A stretch of 64,000 bases of DNA, from the NCBI GenBank assembly GCA_934096275.1, contig CAKOLK010000004.1, positions 1 to 64,000 on the forward strand, read 5' to 3'. The notes beneath the pieces were generated by a model that had not been told where the DNA came from, ran no database searches, and was given only the letters and a program-made list of their open reading frames with translations. Both the position numbers and the translations under genes were made by a program. The DNA is from an uncultured Bacilli bacterium (lineage in GTDB: Bacteria > Bacillota_I > Bacilli_A > RF39 > UBA660). Below, piece after piece: positions 51,509 through 60,106 of this stretch (its first letter is position 1; the number at the start of each line of letters is the position of its first letter).

Positions 51509-53540
51509 TTATACTCCTCCTTTTTATTTTATAAATCTTATCAAATAAATCACTATTATCTTGTCTATGTGATATTAATATCACAGTCAAATATGGATAA
51601 TTATTAAAAATATTCTTTAATATCATTCTTTCTTCTTCGATTGATATTTCATTAAAACTTTCATCCAAAACTAATATATCTTTTGCTTTTAATAAAGCCC
51701 TAGCTATTATTATTTTCTTTCTTTGTCCAGTAGATACATTATTACCATTTTCCTCTAAAAAGATATTTAAGTAATTATCAGTATTAAATGTCTTATCTAA
51801 AAGAGTTGTCTTACAACATAGTAATTGCTTATCTTTAGAATTACTTATTAAATCTAAGTTTTCCTTAATCGTAGTCTGAAAAAGCGTTTCATTTTGACTA
51901 ACATAAGTAATATTACCTCTTATAAAAGAAAGACTTAAATCATTAATATCAATATTATCTATCATAATCTTACCACTAGTAACTTTATGATTCCTAAGAA
52001 GCAATCTTATAATCGTAGACTTCCCTACACCAGAATCTCCAGTTATAAAAACATTTTCATTTTCTTTTAACCTAAAATTAAGATTGCTAATAATAGTCTT
52101 ATCATTCTTTACATAAGATACATTATTAAACACTATCTCTGTTATCTTATTAAACTTATTATCTGTTTTCTCTTCTTTATTCATCTCTAATATATCTAGT
52201 ACTTTATCCACTGATGTCTTATATATTTTCTTCATTGTAATATTTTCATATACACTACTAAGTAAACCAATAAACAAATAAAATATATTGCTTATTAATA
52301 TAGTACTTGATATACTACCATTTATTGTTTTTACTATAAATACTGATACTATTATTACAAGTAAATAAAACATATCTATCAAATAATTATTTATTAAATC
52401 AAACTTATAATACTCTTTTAAATACTTCTTATTCTTATCTAAAGTAATACTATTATTATTCACTAAATTATCTATTATTTTATTTTCAATACTTAAGTTC
52501 TTAATAGTATTAAAAGAAGTCAATGACTCATAAAGATAAGATGAAGTCTTTATTCTCTTATCTTTTAAAATCTTATAATTTTGATTAAGTCTTTGTTGAT
52601 AACTAAGTGAAAGTATCAAAAGAATTATAATAATTATAATAAATATTACTACATAAAATATATTTATAAAAGATATATAGATCAAAATAAAGATAATAAA
52701 TATTACATCTAAAACAGTAGATATTAGTATTTTACTAATTATATCTTTAAAGTTTTCTATATCAGATATAAAAGTAGCAATCTCTCCAGATGTTGTTTCA
52801 ATAAAATAATCATATGGGAGGTATAATAAGTGACTTAAAGTGGTTTTAGTTATTTCTTCATCTATATTATTATTAATTTCTATTAGCAATTTATTTTTCT
52901 GAAAATACATATATGTTTTAAAGATTGTTATATTTATAAAAACAATAAACACTATCAAAAGATAATTAAACGATTTAGTATATCCAGATACAATGGTAGA
53001 TAAGTAGTAATTAAATGCTAATGAAAAAAGTGAATAAATTATAGATAAAATTATACTCTTAAATATTATTCCTTTATTCAAAGAAAATATCTTAAGTATT
53101 ATTTTTCTTAGTCTTACATCTTTAATTCTTTTAAACTTAGTATCAGAAAATATTATATACTTATTAGTAGTTATAGAATTATATACTGACCGGTCTATTT
53201 TTTTTAACCCATAACTAGGATCCATTACTAAGATATAATCATCATTAATTTCTAAGATTACTATAAAATGATACATTTCTTTATCAATTATAGTATGAGC
53301 AATACATGGTAAACTATCTTTCATATTATCAATCTTTGCTGATACACCAAGTGCGTTAAGTCCAAGAGATTTACTTGATGTAATTAAATCATACATAGAT
53401 ACACCATACTTCTCTTTATTTATTAAAGACGTAAGTGATGCTCTATTAATTCTTTTGTTATGAAGTAAGAAAATTGTTTGTAAACATGCAATGCCACAGT
53501 CATAAGAATTAGTTTGTAAGACATAGTCATATTTTTTCAC
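51501..53540 (-). CDS. Bacteriocin-processing peptidase C39 ABC exporter
   Basis: A 679-aa exporter. The N-terminal C39 peptidase (residues 1-130) has Cys in TNSYDCGIACLQTI, His in EMYHFIVILEI and Asp in VMDPSYG. A six-helix membrane domain follows (about 155-430), then an ABC ATPase (Walker A TGDSGVGKST, signature VSTGQRKKII, Walker B ILVLDES, switch ISHRQD). It cleaves double-glycine leaders and exports the core peptides. The GTG at 53540 follows GAGGTGATGATAG. It is the first gene of the operon with the two peptide genes. Confidence 0.94.
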   Translation of the reverse strand: MKKYDYVLQTNSYDCGIACLQTIFLLHNKRINRASLTSLINKEKYGVSMYDLITSSKSLGLNALGVSAKIDNMKDSLPCIAHTIIDKEMYHFIVILEINDDYILVMDPSYGLKKIDRSVYNSITTNKYIIFSDTKFKRIKDVRLRKIILKIFSLNKGIIFKSIILSIIYSLFSLAFNYYLSTIVSGYTKSFNYLLIVFIVFINITIFKTYMYFQKNKLLIEINNNIDEEITKTTLSHLLYLPYDYFIETTSGEIATFISDIENFKDIISKILISTVLDVIFIIFILIYISFINIFYVVIFIIIIIILLILSLSYQQRLNQNYKILKDKRIKTSSYLYESLTSFNTIKNLSIENKIIDNLVNNNSITLDKNKKYLKEYYKFDLINNYLIDMFYLLVIIVSVFIVKTINGSISSTILISNIFYLFIGLLSSVYENITMKKIYKTSVDKVLDILEMNKEEKTDNKFNKITEIVFNNVSYVKNDKTIISNLNFRLKENENVFITGDSGVGKSTIIRLLLRNHKVTSGKIMIDNIDINDLSLSFIRGNITYVSQNETLFQTTIKENLDLISNSKDKQLLCCKTTLLDKTFNTDNYLNIFLEENGNNVSTGQRKKIIIARALLKAKDILVLDESFNEISIEEERMILKNIFNNYPYLTVILISHRQDNSDLFDKIYKIKRRSINE

Positions 53541-53599
53541 CTATCATCACCTCTCATATATATAGAACGCACTCTTTATAACAATTTCCTTACAAAAAA

Positions 53600-53628
53600 T
53601 AAAAAAAATACGTACTTTACGTATCTTA
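53600..53628 (-). terminator. Terminator of surface gene 53651-54713
   Basis: ATACGTA-AAG-TACGTAT followed by TTTTTTT on the minus strand. Confidence 0.75.
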
Positions 53629-53650
53629 TTTACATATATTTACATTAGAT

Positions 53651-54713
53651 TTACATACTCAATTGATATGGATCAGAACTAGTACCAGATCCTCCGGATA
53701 TTTTTGCGTTAGATGAAAGACTTAGGACTGGGCGCACAGCATACTCGTAGTCGTTGACGTTGTAGCCATTGACACAGCCACGCGAAAGCACAGCGAAAAC
53801 AATGTTGGAAATGACTGAAATCTGCGGAAGTAACCATGTATTTGCACTTTTATCTAACCAATTATTTGTTGTAATACAATTAGAGTCTTCATTAAAATAA
53901 CGCAATGTTGCAGAACAGTTTTTTGATGCTGCATATCCATAATCACTTGCATACATTAGTGCTATCTTTTTATTTGCATCATTTTGCATTATAGGGTTTG
54001 TTCCATAATAGTAACCACTTCGATTAGCCTCATTTTTTCTTTCATATTGCCACATTATATCACTAGTTATACTGAAAGAATCATACCCTCCAAGGTAATA
54101 CTTTGTTGTTCCTATTATGTTTTTTGCATCAGCACTTAATGTATTGTAATAATCATTATTTAAATATGTATTTAATGTTGCTATTACCCAATTATTCCAT
54201 GAATTAGTTGTAGCATCATATGTTTCATTCCATTTCATATCTCCTATAGATTCATTTCTTATTATTTTAATTCTATTTTCTACATTGCTATCTGTGTCTT
54301 CAGTTGGTATTACTCCAATTATTCTCCATACCTCATTATTAAATGTTACATAATTATTTACATTTCCTCCACGATATCTATATTCTGTTGCAAATTTTTC
54401 ATCTACTTGAAGTGTATTGTCTATTGTGTGAGTTATTTGTTCTAATCCATTTTGCCCTACATTTGCTTGTGCAAACTCTAAAGCATAATCTTTCTTTTTG
54501 ACACTTAGTTTTAATATATTTTTTGATTCAACACTACTACTCCATTTTGCATATGATGTATTTGTATAATTATAAGATATTATTCCTGAAAGTAAGAGCA
54601 CAAAAATACCTATTAATGATAATAGATATTTATTATACTCTTTTACATCTTTAAATAAAGGGTTTATCTTTCTAGTATTTTGCCCCCCCCCCATACGAAT
54701 TATTGTTTGTCAT
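53651..54713 (-). CDS. Phase-variable surface protein; G-tract out of frame (OFF)
   Basis: GGAGGTAAAAAT leads to the ATG at 54713 reading MTNNNSYGGG into a run of 10 G (54683-54692). With 10 G the frame stops after 13 codons; with 9 or 12 G it runs to 53651 (353 residues with 9). The ATG at 54694 that opens the long frame has no ribosome binding site. The protein has an anchor (YLLSLIGIFVLLLSGIISY), a short TasA-like stretch (YAKWSSSVESKN) and the shared C-terminal module from about residue 75. Its tip after WLLPQ (53731-53821) is unusually GC-rich. It lies 16 bases after rseP, so it is probably read from the cdsA-rseP operon. Confidence 0.83.
54683..54692 (-). repeat. G10 homopolymer, putative phase-variation tract
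   Basis: Ten G on the coding strand after codon 7 of the gene starting at 54713. One base too many for the open frame. The surrounding leader (MTNNNSYGGG) is the same as in the gene at 7719. Confidence 0.85.
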
Positions 54714-54729
54714 ATTTTTACCTCCATCT

Positions 54730-55776
54730 TTAAAACAATCTCAATATATCATTAAATGTAACATATAACATCAATAATATTAATAGAATAAATCCTATTG
54801 AATGAATTGTATTTTCTACTTTAGGATCTACTGGACTACCTTTGATCTTTTCAATTAATAAGAATAATATTCTTCCTCCATCAAATGCTGGTAATGGTAA
54901 TAAGTTAATTACTCCAACATTTATACTTAGAAGTGCCATTAAATATATCAAAGCCACTAATCCTTGTTTACTCATTTGTCCCACAACTGAATATATTCCA
55001 ACTGGGCCACTCAATTGATTAACTGATACTCCACCAGTAAATAGATTACCTAAAACAATATACATTTGTTTAAATATTGCAAGCCCTTCGTTTATACCAT
55101 ACTTTATAGCATTACTAAGTCCATGATGAGTTTCACTTCCCATCACTATACCTACAATATATCTTTCACTCTTATCACTTGCTATTTCTTTTATTGGTTT
55201 AACTTGATATGTTCTTACAGTTCCATCTTGTTTTTCTACTTCAAATACTACTGTATTATTTAAATCTTCAAGTGCTAAATATAATGATATATCATCTTTA
55301 TAAGTAACTTTATGATCATTTATTCTTAATACTTTATCATTAGCTTCAATTCCCGCGATAGCAGCAGGATAATTATCTGCCACTTCAGTAATTATTGGTT
55401 CCGTGCTAGGAGCACCAAATATTAAACCAGATATAATTAATATTAAAAATGCAAATATAAAATTAAACCCTACTCCCATAAACATTACTAAAAATCTTTG
55501 CCATGGTTTCTTATCTTGAAGATTACTTCCTTTATGTTCCTTTAACTTTTCAGGATCAACTTCTTCTCCAGCTAGAGAAACAAATCCACCAATTGGAATT
55601 AATCTTATTGAATATTTTGTCTTATCTTTTGCTATTTTTTGAATAACCTTAGGACCCATTCCTATGGAAAATTCATATACATGAACTCCCACTAATTTAG
55701 CAAATAAGAAATGTCCTCCTTCATGTACTAAAACTATAATACCTAAAATAAATATAAATAATATTAATGTCAACAT
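54730..55776 (-). CDS. rseP: Site-2 protease RseP (RIP metalloprotease)
   Basis: A 348-aa intramembrane zinc protease. The N-terminal helix holds HEGGH (HExxH), there is a PDZ domain (about 125-205: PITEVADNYPAAIAGIEANDKVLRI), and the C-terminal helix has NLLPLPAFDGGR with the metal Asp. It cleaves anti-sigma factors and signal-peptide remnants. AAGGAGGCTTAAT precedes the ATG. The cdsA-rseP pair is conserved in Firmicutes. Confidence 0.96.
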   Translation of the reverse strand: MLTLILFIFILGIIVLVHEGGHFLFAKLVGVHVYEFSIGMGPKVIQKIAKDKTKYSIRLIPIGGFVSLAGEEVDPEKLKEHKGSNLQDKKPWQRFLVMFMGVGFNFIFAFLILIISGLIFGAPSTEPIITEVADNYPAAIAGIEANDKVLRINDHKVTYKDDISLYLALEDLNNTVVFEVEKQDGTVRTYQVKPIKEIASDKSERYIVGIVMGSETHHGLSNAIKYGINEGLAIFKQMYIVLGNLFTGGVSVNQLSGPVGIYSVVGQMSKQGLVALIYLMALLSINVGVINLLPLPAFDGGRILFLLIEKIKGSPVDPKVENTIHSIGFILLILLMLYVTFNDILRLF

Positions 55777-55787
55777 ATTAAGCCTCC

Positions 55788-56588
55788 TTATAAAATGTTC
55801 ATAAATAATATAAATGTAAGTGCTACAAATATTAAACTATCTAATCTATCAAGTATACCACCATGACCGGGTATAATATTTGAATAATCTTTTACTTTAT
55901 AATATCTTTTTATACTTGAAAATACTAAATCACCAAGTTGTCCTATAACTGAAAGTAGTAATGTTACTAAGACTACTACTAGTATATTCTCATTTGTAGT
56001 AATTATAAGACTATAAAACATAACAGGTATAATAGTACCCACTAAACTACCTATCACTGCACCTTCAACTGTTTTATTTGGACTAATCTTAGGACAAAGT
56101 TTATGTCTTCCTATTAAATTACCTCCAGCATAAGCAAAAGTATCAGTCATAACAGTTATTAATGCTATATATATAATATAAACTACACCCATATTTTCAA
56201 TCAATATAAATGTATTAAAAGATATTGCTAAGAATAAAGTTGATGCCATTAAATATAACGCATCCTTTATATTATATTTTTCATTATTATTTATTAATAC
56301 TAATGGTAATAAAAATACTAAGAAAAGTATTATAAATATTTGATACGTTAATGAATAATCTATAAAATAATAATTATTTCCAAACGCTATTAAAAAAATA
56401 ACAAATAAATATGAAATAACTTCCATTACTATTGGTATATCACTTTCTTTTTTCCTTAAATCAATTAATTCTTTTAATCCAAGTATTGCAAGTGCTATTG
56501 CAAGTACTTTAAATGGTAATCCTCCGATTATTATAAGGGGTATAACTACCATTATCATTATTATTGCACTAATTATTCTTGTTTTCAA
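55788..56588 (-). CDS. cdsA: Phosphatidate cytidylyltransferase CdsA
   Basis: A 266-aa multi-pass membrane enzyme making CDP-diacylglycerol. The signature near the C-terminus is LGDLVFSSIKRYYKVKDYSNIIPGHGGILDRLDS. TTG at 56588 is the likely start, with AGGATGTGATAATT upstream; the GTG at 56597 overlaps the site. It lies 11 bases upstream of rseP. Confidence 0.94.
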   Translation of the reverse strand: MKTRIISAIIMIMVVIPLIIIGGLPFKVLAIALAILGLKELIDLRKKESDIPIVMEVISYLFVIFLIAFGNNYYFIDYSLTYQIFIILFLVFLLPLVLINNNEKYNIKDALYLMASTLFLAISFNTFILIENMGVVYIIYIALITVMTDTFAYAGGNLIGRHKLCPKISPNKTVEGAVIGSLVGTIIPVMFYSLIITTNENILVVVLVTLLLSVIGQLGDLVFSSIKRYYKVKDYSNIIPGHGGILDRLDSLIFVALTFILFMNIL

Positions 56589-56640
56589 AATTATCACATC
56601 CTAGAACAATTATATAAAATATATAAAAAAAAAGCAATAA

Positions 56641-57075
56641 TTATCGCTCTTTTACTCCACTCTTTTTCATTTCTTTACATGGCACTAAATATCCAAGTTC
56701 CTTACCTTTATCAATAATAACTCTTTCATCAAAAGATATATAAACTTGATTAGTAATACCACTTTTTATGTGTAAGTTCATTCTGTCATCTAAGGTTAAT
56801 ATGTCATAATCACCAGATTGTATACACTTTGCAAGCGGTATTTTATTATCTATATTAGTACGCACTAATCTATCTTCAAAACCAATTACTATATCTTCCC
56901 TAGAAATTATAGCAACAGATTTCATATCATTAAGTTCTTTTTTAATTAACTTATCATTTTGTACTAATTGATTTTTTAATGTTTCTAAAAGATATATATC
57001 TTTATACTCTTCATAATTATTTACTCTTTTTAATAATTCTTCTCTTACAACTAAAAGACTATCTAATTTACTCAT
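56641..57075 (-). CDS. Hypothetical protein
   Basis: A 144-aa protein. An N-terminal coiled-coil-like helix (residues 1-55) is followed by a beta-rich domain. Family not recognised. Probably co-transcribed with the gene at 57093. Confidence 0.65.
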   Translation of the reverse strand: MSKLDSLLVVREELLKRVNNYEEYKDIYLLETLKNQLVQNDKLIKKELNDMKSVAIISREDIVIGFEDRLVRTNIDNKIPLAKCIQSGDYDILTLDDRMNLHIKSGITNQVYISFDERVIIDKGKELGYLVPCKEMKKSGVKER

Positions 57076-57092
57076 AAATCCCCCTTAAAAAA

Positions 57093-57722
57093 CTACCTTC
57101 TCTTTAAATTAGATTGTAACTCTTCACTCTTTGACACTATACTATTCAAAGCCTTATGAAAATCATCTAAGAAATCACCATTATTTTCAACCTCTAATGA
57201 AGATAATATAGAATTAAATTCTTGAAAAGCCATATACTCATCAGCATTCTTTGGTGTATAAACCTTAACAGTTTGCAATGTATGTAAACAACTAACATAA
57301 TCAACATCTTCAAGTTGTGTAATAAGTGCTAAATTAACCTTATCACAAAAACTATAAAATTGATACAAAGTAATAGTATTATCATCAAATCTATTTCTTA
57401 ATTCTTTTATTTCTTCCTTTAGGAAACTACCATTACCTCCAAGTGTCTTACGTACTTCTCTAGCAATTATACTCTTTAAATATCTTTCATAAACCCCATA
57501 TTTTACTTCTTCTCTCTTATTATCAGTCACAACTGAAGCATTAAGTAAAATATTGGCTATTAATGATGGCTCTTCAAGAACATCTGAAGAAATTGATTCC
57601 TTTAAAAACTTACAATACTCTTCATACTTATCAAAAGATAAATTACCATCAAGAGAACTATTCATTAATTCCTTTAAATAATTAGCTAATTTAAGTTCAT
57701 CTTCTCTATTAATATTACTCAT
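57093..57722 (-). CDS. Hypothetical helical protein
   Basis: A 209-aa mostly helical acidic protein without membrane segments; family not recognised. AAGGAGTGGTAGA precedes the ATG. Its stop is 17 bases before the next gene. Confidence 0.65.
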   Translation of the reverse strand: MSNINREDELKLANYLKELMNSSLDGNLSFDKYEEYCKFLKESISSDVLEEPSLIANILLNASVVTDNKREEVKYGVYERYLKSIIAREVRKTLGGNGSFLKEEIKELRNRFDDNTITLYQFYSFCDKVNLALITQLEDVDYVSCLHTLQTVKVYTPKNADEYMAFQEFNSILSSLEVENNGDFLDDFHKALNSIVSKSEELQSNLKRR

Positions 57723-57785
57723 TCTACCACTCCTTAAAAGCGTCTAAATTATAGCACATTTTTTCGCTTTTGTCAAATTAATCAT

Positions 57786-57812
57786 TTTGCTGTCCCAAAT
57801 TGGGACCGCAAA
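57786..57812. repeat. 27-bp palindromic repeat, copy 1
   Basis: TTTGCTGTCCCAA-A-TTGGGACCGCAAA: 13-base arms with one mismatch and a 1-base centre. A degenerate copy (TTGGGACCACAAA) lies at about 57865-57877. Confidence 0.7.
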
Positions 57813-57936
57813 CACATAGTAATATCAAGGATTTCAGTAAAAAACATCAATTTTTTAGTCATTCTTGGGACCACAAATTATTCTAAAAATTAAAGTTTTA
57901 TGACACCTTTAATCAATAAAAATCAACTATTTATAT

Positions 57937-57963
57937 TTTGCGGTCGAAATTTTCGACCGCAAA
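57937..57963. repeat. 27-bp palindromic repeat, copy 2
   Basis: TTTGCGGTCGAAA-T-TTTCGACCGCAAA: perfect 13-base arms around one base, with the same outer bases as copy 1 but a different inner part. Confidence 0.75.
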
Positions 57964-57966
57964 TCA

Positions 57967-58179
57967 TCAAAGTTCTACTATATCCTCAATTTTTTTAATC
58001 AACTCATCAATAAACATCTTTTCATTCATTTTATAAATATAACTATATTTCTTTCCAACATCTTTTAATGACATTCCACTTACATATACTTCCACTCTAT
58101 CTAAAATAATGTATCTATCATGAAAAAAATCCCTATGAAATATCATAGAGATTTGACGACTTAGGGCTTCAAAAGTTTC
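57967..58179 (-). pseudogene. Remnant of an ORF6N-type protein (C-terminal part)
   Basis: An open frame of 70 codons on the minus strand, without a start, encodes TFEALSRQISMIFHRDFFHD and then RYIILDRVEVYVSGMSLKDVGKK. The HDR-YIILD...SLKD-GKK pattern is found near the end of ORF6N/RhuM-like proteins, which are often in phage-related or accessory regions. Upstream sequence has stops in all likely continuations, so only the tail remains. The rest of 57723-58333 holds only the palindromes and one copy of a 17-bp direct repeat. Confidence 0.55.
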
Positions 58180-58252
58180 CTAAATACCAATCGATATAAA
58201 TCGTATCATAAATTATGATCATCGTCAATGGTTTAAGCAAAACTTTCTAAAT

Positions 58253-58269
58253 TTCTATACAATAGTTTT
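58253..58269. repeat. 17-bp direct repeat, left copy
   Basis: TTCTATACAATAGTTTT, identical to 59614-59630. The two copies bracket the DUF1016 gene. Confidence 0.7.
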
Positions 58270-58333
58270 TATTTAAACATCATTTAGTTTTAGCATCTTC
58301 AATAACATTTGATTTTTTTACTATTCTTTTATA

Positions 58334-59383
58334 CTATTTTATAAAAACTGATTCTTCATCTTCATTTGATTCAAAATTTTTCTTTTCTTCTTCAATAGCG
58401 TTAATTAATTCCTGTTCTGTTGGCATGTGTAATTTATATTCAGAAGAAAATATAGTTTTATTATTTTCTGGTAATGTATATTTTACAACAGTTTCGTTTT
58501 TATTAGTTGATAATAATATTCCAATTGTTTTATTTTCATTATCTTGTTTAATTTCTCTATCATAGTAATTAACATACATTTGCATCTGTCCAATATCTTG
58601 ATGTGATACTTTTCCGATTTTTAAATCAATAATAACAAAACATCTTAAAAGTCTATTATAAAAAACTAAATCTGGATAAAAATGATCTTCTTCTAAAGTA
58701 AGTCTAACATGATTTCCGACATAACTAAAACCTTTTCCTAGTTCTAATAAGAATTCTTTTAAATGTTCTATAATATTTTTTTCTAAATCACTTTCAATAT
58801 AATTTGTATTTTCTTTTATATCTAAAAACTCTAATACAAATGGATCTTTCACTAAATCTTTACTGCTTTTTAATATTTGTCCTTTTTCAGATAGTTCCAA
58901 TATCTTTTCTTTATCAGCAGATATTATTAATCTTTCATAAAGTAGTGAATCTCTTTGTCTTTGAAGTTCCCTAACACTCCATTTAGTATTTATACATTCA
59001 TTAAAATAAAAACTTCTTTTAGGCTCTTCTTCGATCTTAATAAGTTCTAAATAATGAGACCAACTTAATTGCGACGACAGTGTTGTCGCAATTGGAAAAC
59101 ATATATAAAACTTTCTCATTCTTTCAAGATTTCGTTTAGAAAACCCTTTACCAAACTCTTTAATTAGTTTTTGAGATAATTTATCAAGTACATAATCTCC
59201 ATAACTTGCTCTTTCATCACCTTGTTGTTTTTCAATAATTGCTTTTCCTATATTCCAATATAAATTAAGCATTTCTGTATTAACTGTTTGATACACTTTA
59301 TTTCTACTATTGATAACCAATTCTTTGATATTGTCAAAAAAACTATTAAATTCATTATCATTATTAATTATTCCATTATCCAT
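58334..59383 (-). CDS. DUF1016 / YhcG-type PDDEXK nuclease
   Basis: A 349-aa protein. The N-terminal DUF1016 helical domain (NSRNKVYQTVNTEMLNLYWNIGKAI, QLSWSHYLELIKIE, REL-RQRDSLLYERL) is followed by a PDDEXK nuclease domain (about 215-310: HFYPDLVFYNRLLRCFVIIDLKIGKVSHQDIGQMQMYVNYYD, with D...D-K as catalytic residues). The family is common in accessory and defence regions; the biological role is unsettled. Codons for IATTLSSQ, just before LSWSHY, consist of a 27-bp palindrome. The gene is bracketed by a 17-bp direct repeat. Confidence 0.9.
   Translation of the reverse strand: MDNGIINNDNEFNSFFDNIKELVINSRNKVYQTVNTEMLNLYWNIGKAIIEKQQGDERASYGDYVLDKLSQKLIKEFGKGFSKRNLERMRKFYICFPIATTLSSQLSWSHYLELIKIEEEPKRSFYFNECINTKWSVRELQRQRDSLLYERLIISADKEKILELSEKGQILKSSKDLVKDPFVLEFLDIKENTNYIESDLEKNIIEHLKEFLLELGKGFSYVGNHVRLTLEEDHFYPDLVFYNRLLRCFVIIDLKIGKVSHQDIGQMQMYVNYYDREIKQDNENKTIGILLSTNKNETVVKYTLPENNKTIFSSEYKLHMPTEQELINAIEEEKKNFESNEDEESVFIK
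59067..59093. repeat. 27-bp palindrome inside the DUF1016 coding region
   Basis: AATTGCGACGACA-G-TGTTGTCGCAATT: 13-base arms with one mismatch around one base. Same size as the palindromes at 57786 and 57937, and also starting with TTGCG. 27 bp equals nine codons. Confidence 0.7.
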
Positions 59384-59613
59384 AAACTACCTCCAAATGT
59401 TAATTTTTTATATATAATTTTCTTGACAAGAGAACTTTGTTCGAAGTTATTGTATATCTTTTAGTCAAAAAAAGATACACAACTTCTAATGGCATATCTC
59501 CGCATCATGCATATTTTTCTCATTGCTAAAGGAAAATATACGTTATCGTTCAAATTGTCATACTAATGAAAAGCAATATAATCAGTACAATTACATTATA
59601 TCAATTAGTTTTA

Positions 59614-59630
59614 TTCTATACAATAGTTTT
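59614..59630. repeat. 17-bp direct repeat, right copy
   Basis: TTCTATACAATAGTTTT, identical to 58253-58269; lies just upstream of the ybaK-like gene end. The rest of 59384-59646 shows no gene. Confidence 0.7.
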
Positions 59631-59646
59631 CACTCTATGAAAAGCA

Positions 59647-60105
59647 TTACTTAGTAACATCCACCCATTCCACATAAGAAGAATACTTTTCTAACTGTTC
59701 TATACTAAGCTTAATAGCACTATTCTCACTACCACAAGCTGGATAAACATAATGATTAGCTTTCAAAGAAAAATCAAGATATACTTTAACACCATCTTTT
59801 ATAGCAAAAGGACATACTCCACCAATCTTATGACCAATCAAACTATCTAAATCATCTTGTGGTATCATCTTAGCTTTTTTACCAAAATATTCTTTATACT
59901 TATGATTATCTATTTTAGCATCACCAGACATTACTATTAAGATTGGTTCATCTAACATAAATGCAAGAGTCTTTGCTATTTGATTTGACTCTACTCCTAG
60001 AGCATGTGCTGCCTGCATAACAGTATCACTAATACCATCTACTTCGATTATTTCATCATCTATTTCATACTCTCTAAAGTATTCTTTTACTTTTACTAAA
60101 CTCAC
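59647..60105 (-). CDS. YbaK/ProX-type aminoacyl-tRNA deacylase
   Basis: A 152-aa editing-domain protein that hydrolyses mischarged tRNA (Cys/Ala-tRNA-Pro type). Motifs: AAHALGVESNQIAKTLAF, GDAKIDNHKYKEYFGKKAKM and GHKIGGVCPFAI. The last gene of the relA-to-ybaK run; its start lies one base after the upstream stop. Confidence 0.9.
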   Translation of the reverse strand: MSLVKVKEYFREYEIDDEIIEVDGISDTVMQAAHALGVESNQIAKTLAFMLDEPILIVMSGDAKIDNHKYKEYFGKKAKMIPQDDLDSLIGHKIGGVCPFAIKDGVKVYLDFSLKANHYVYPACGSENSAIKLSIEQLEKYSSYVEWVDVTK

Positions 60106-60106
60106 T

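Noticed and set aside
53651..54694. ORF starting with MGGGQNTR at 54694 as a complete gene
   Set aside because: The start lies in the G-tract without a ribosome binding site; the ATG at 54713 has GGAGG and the same leader as the gene at 7719.
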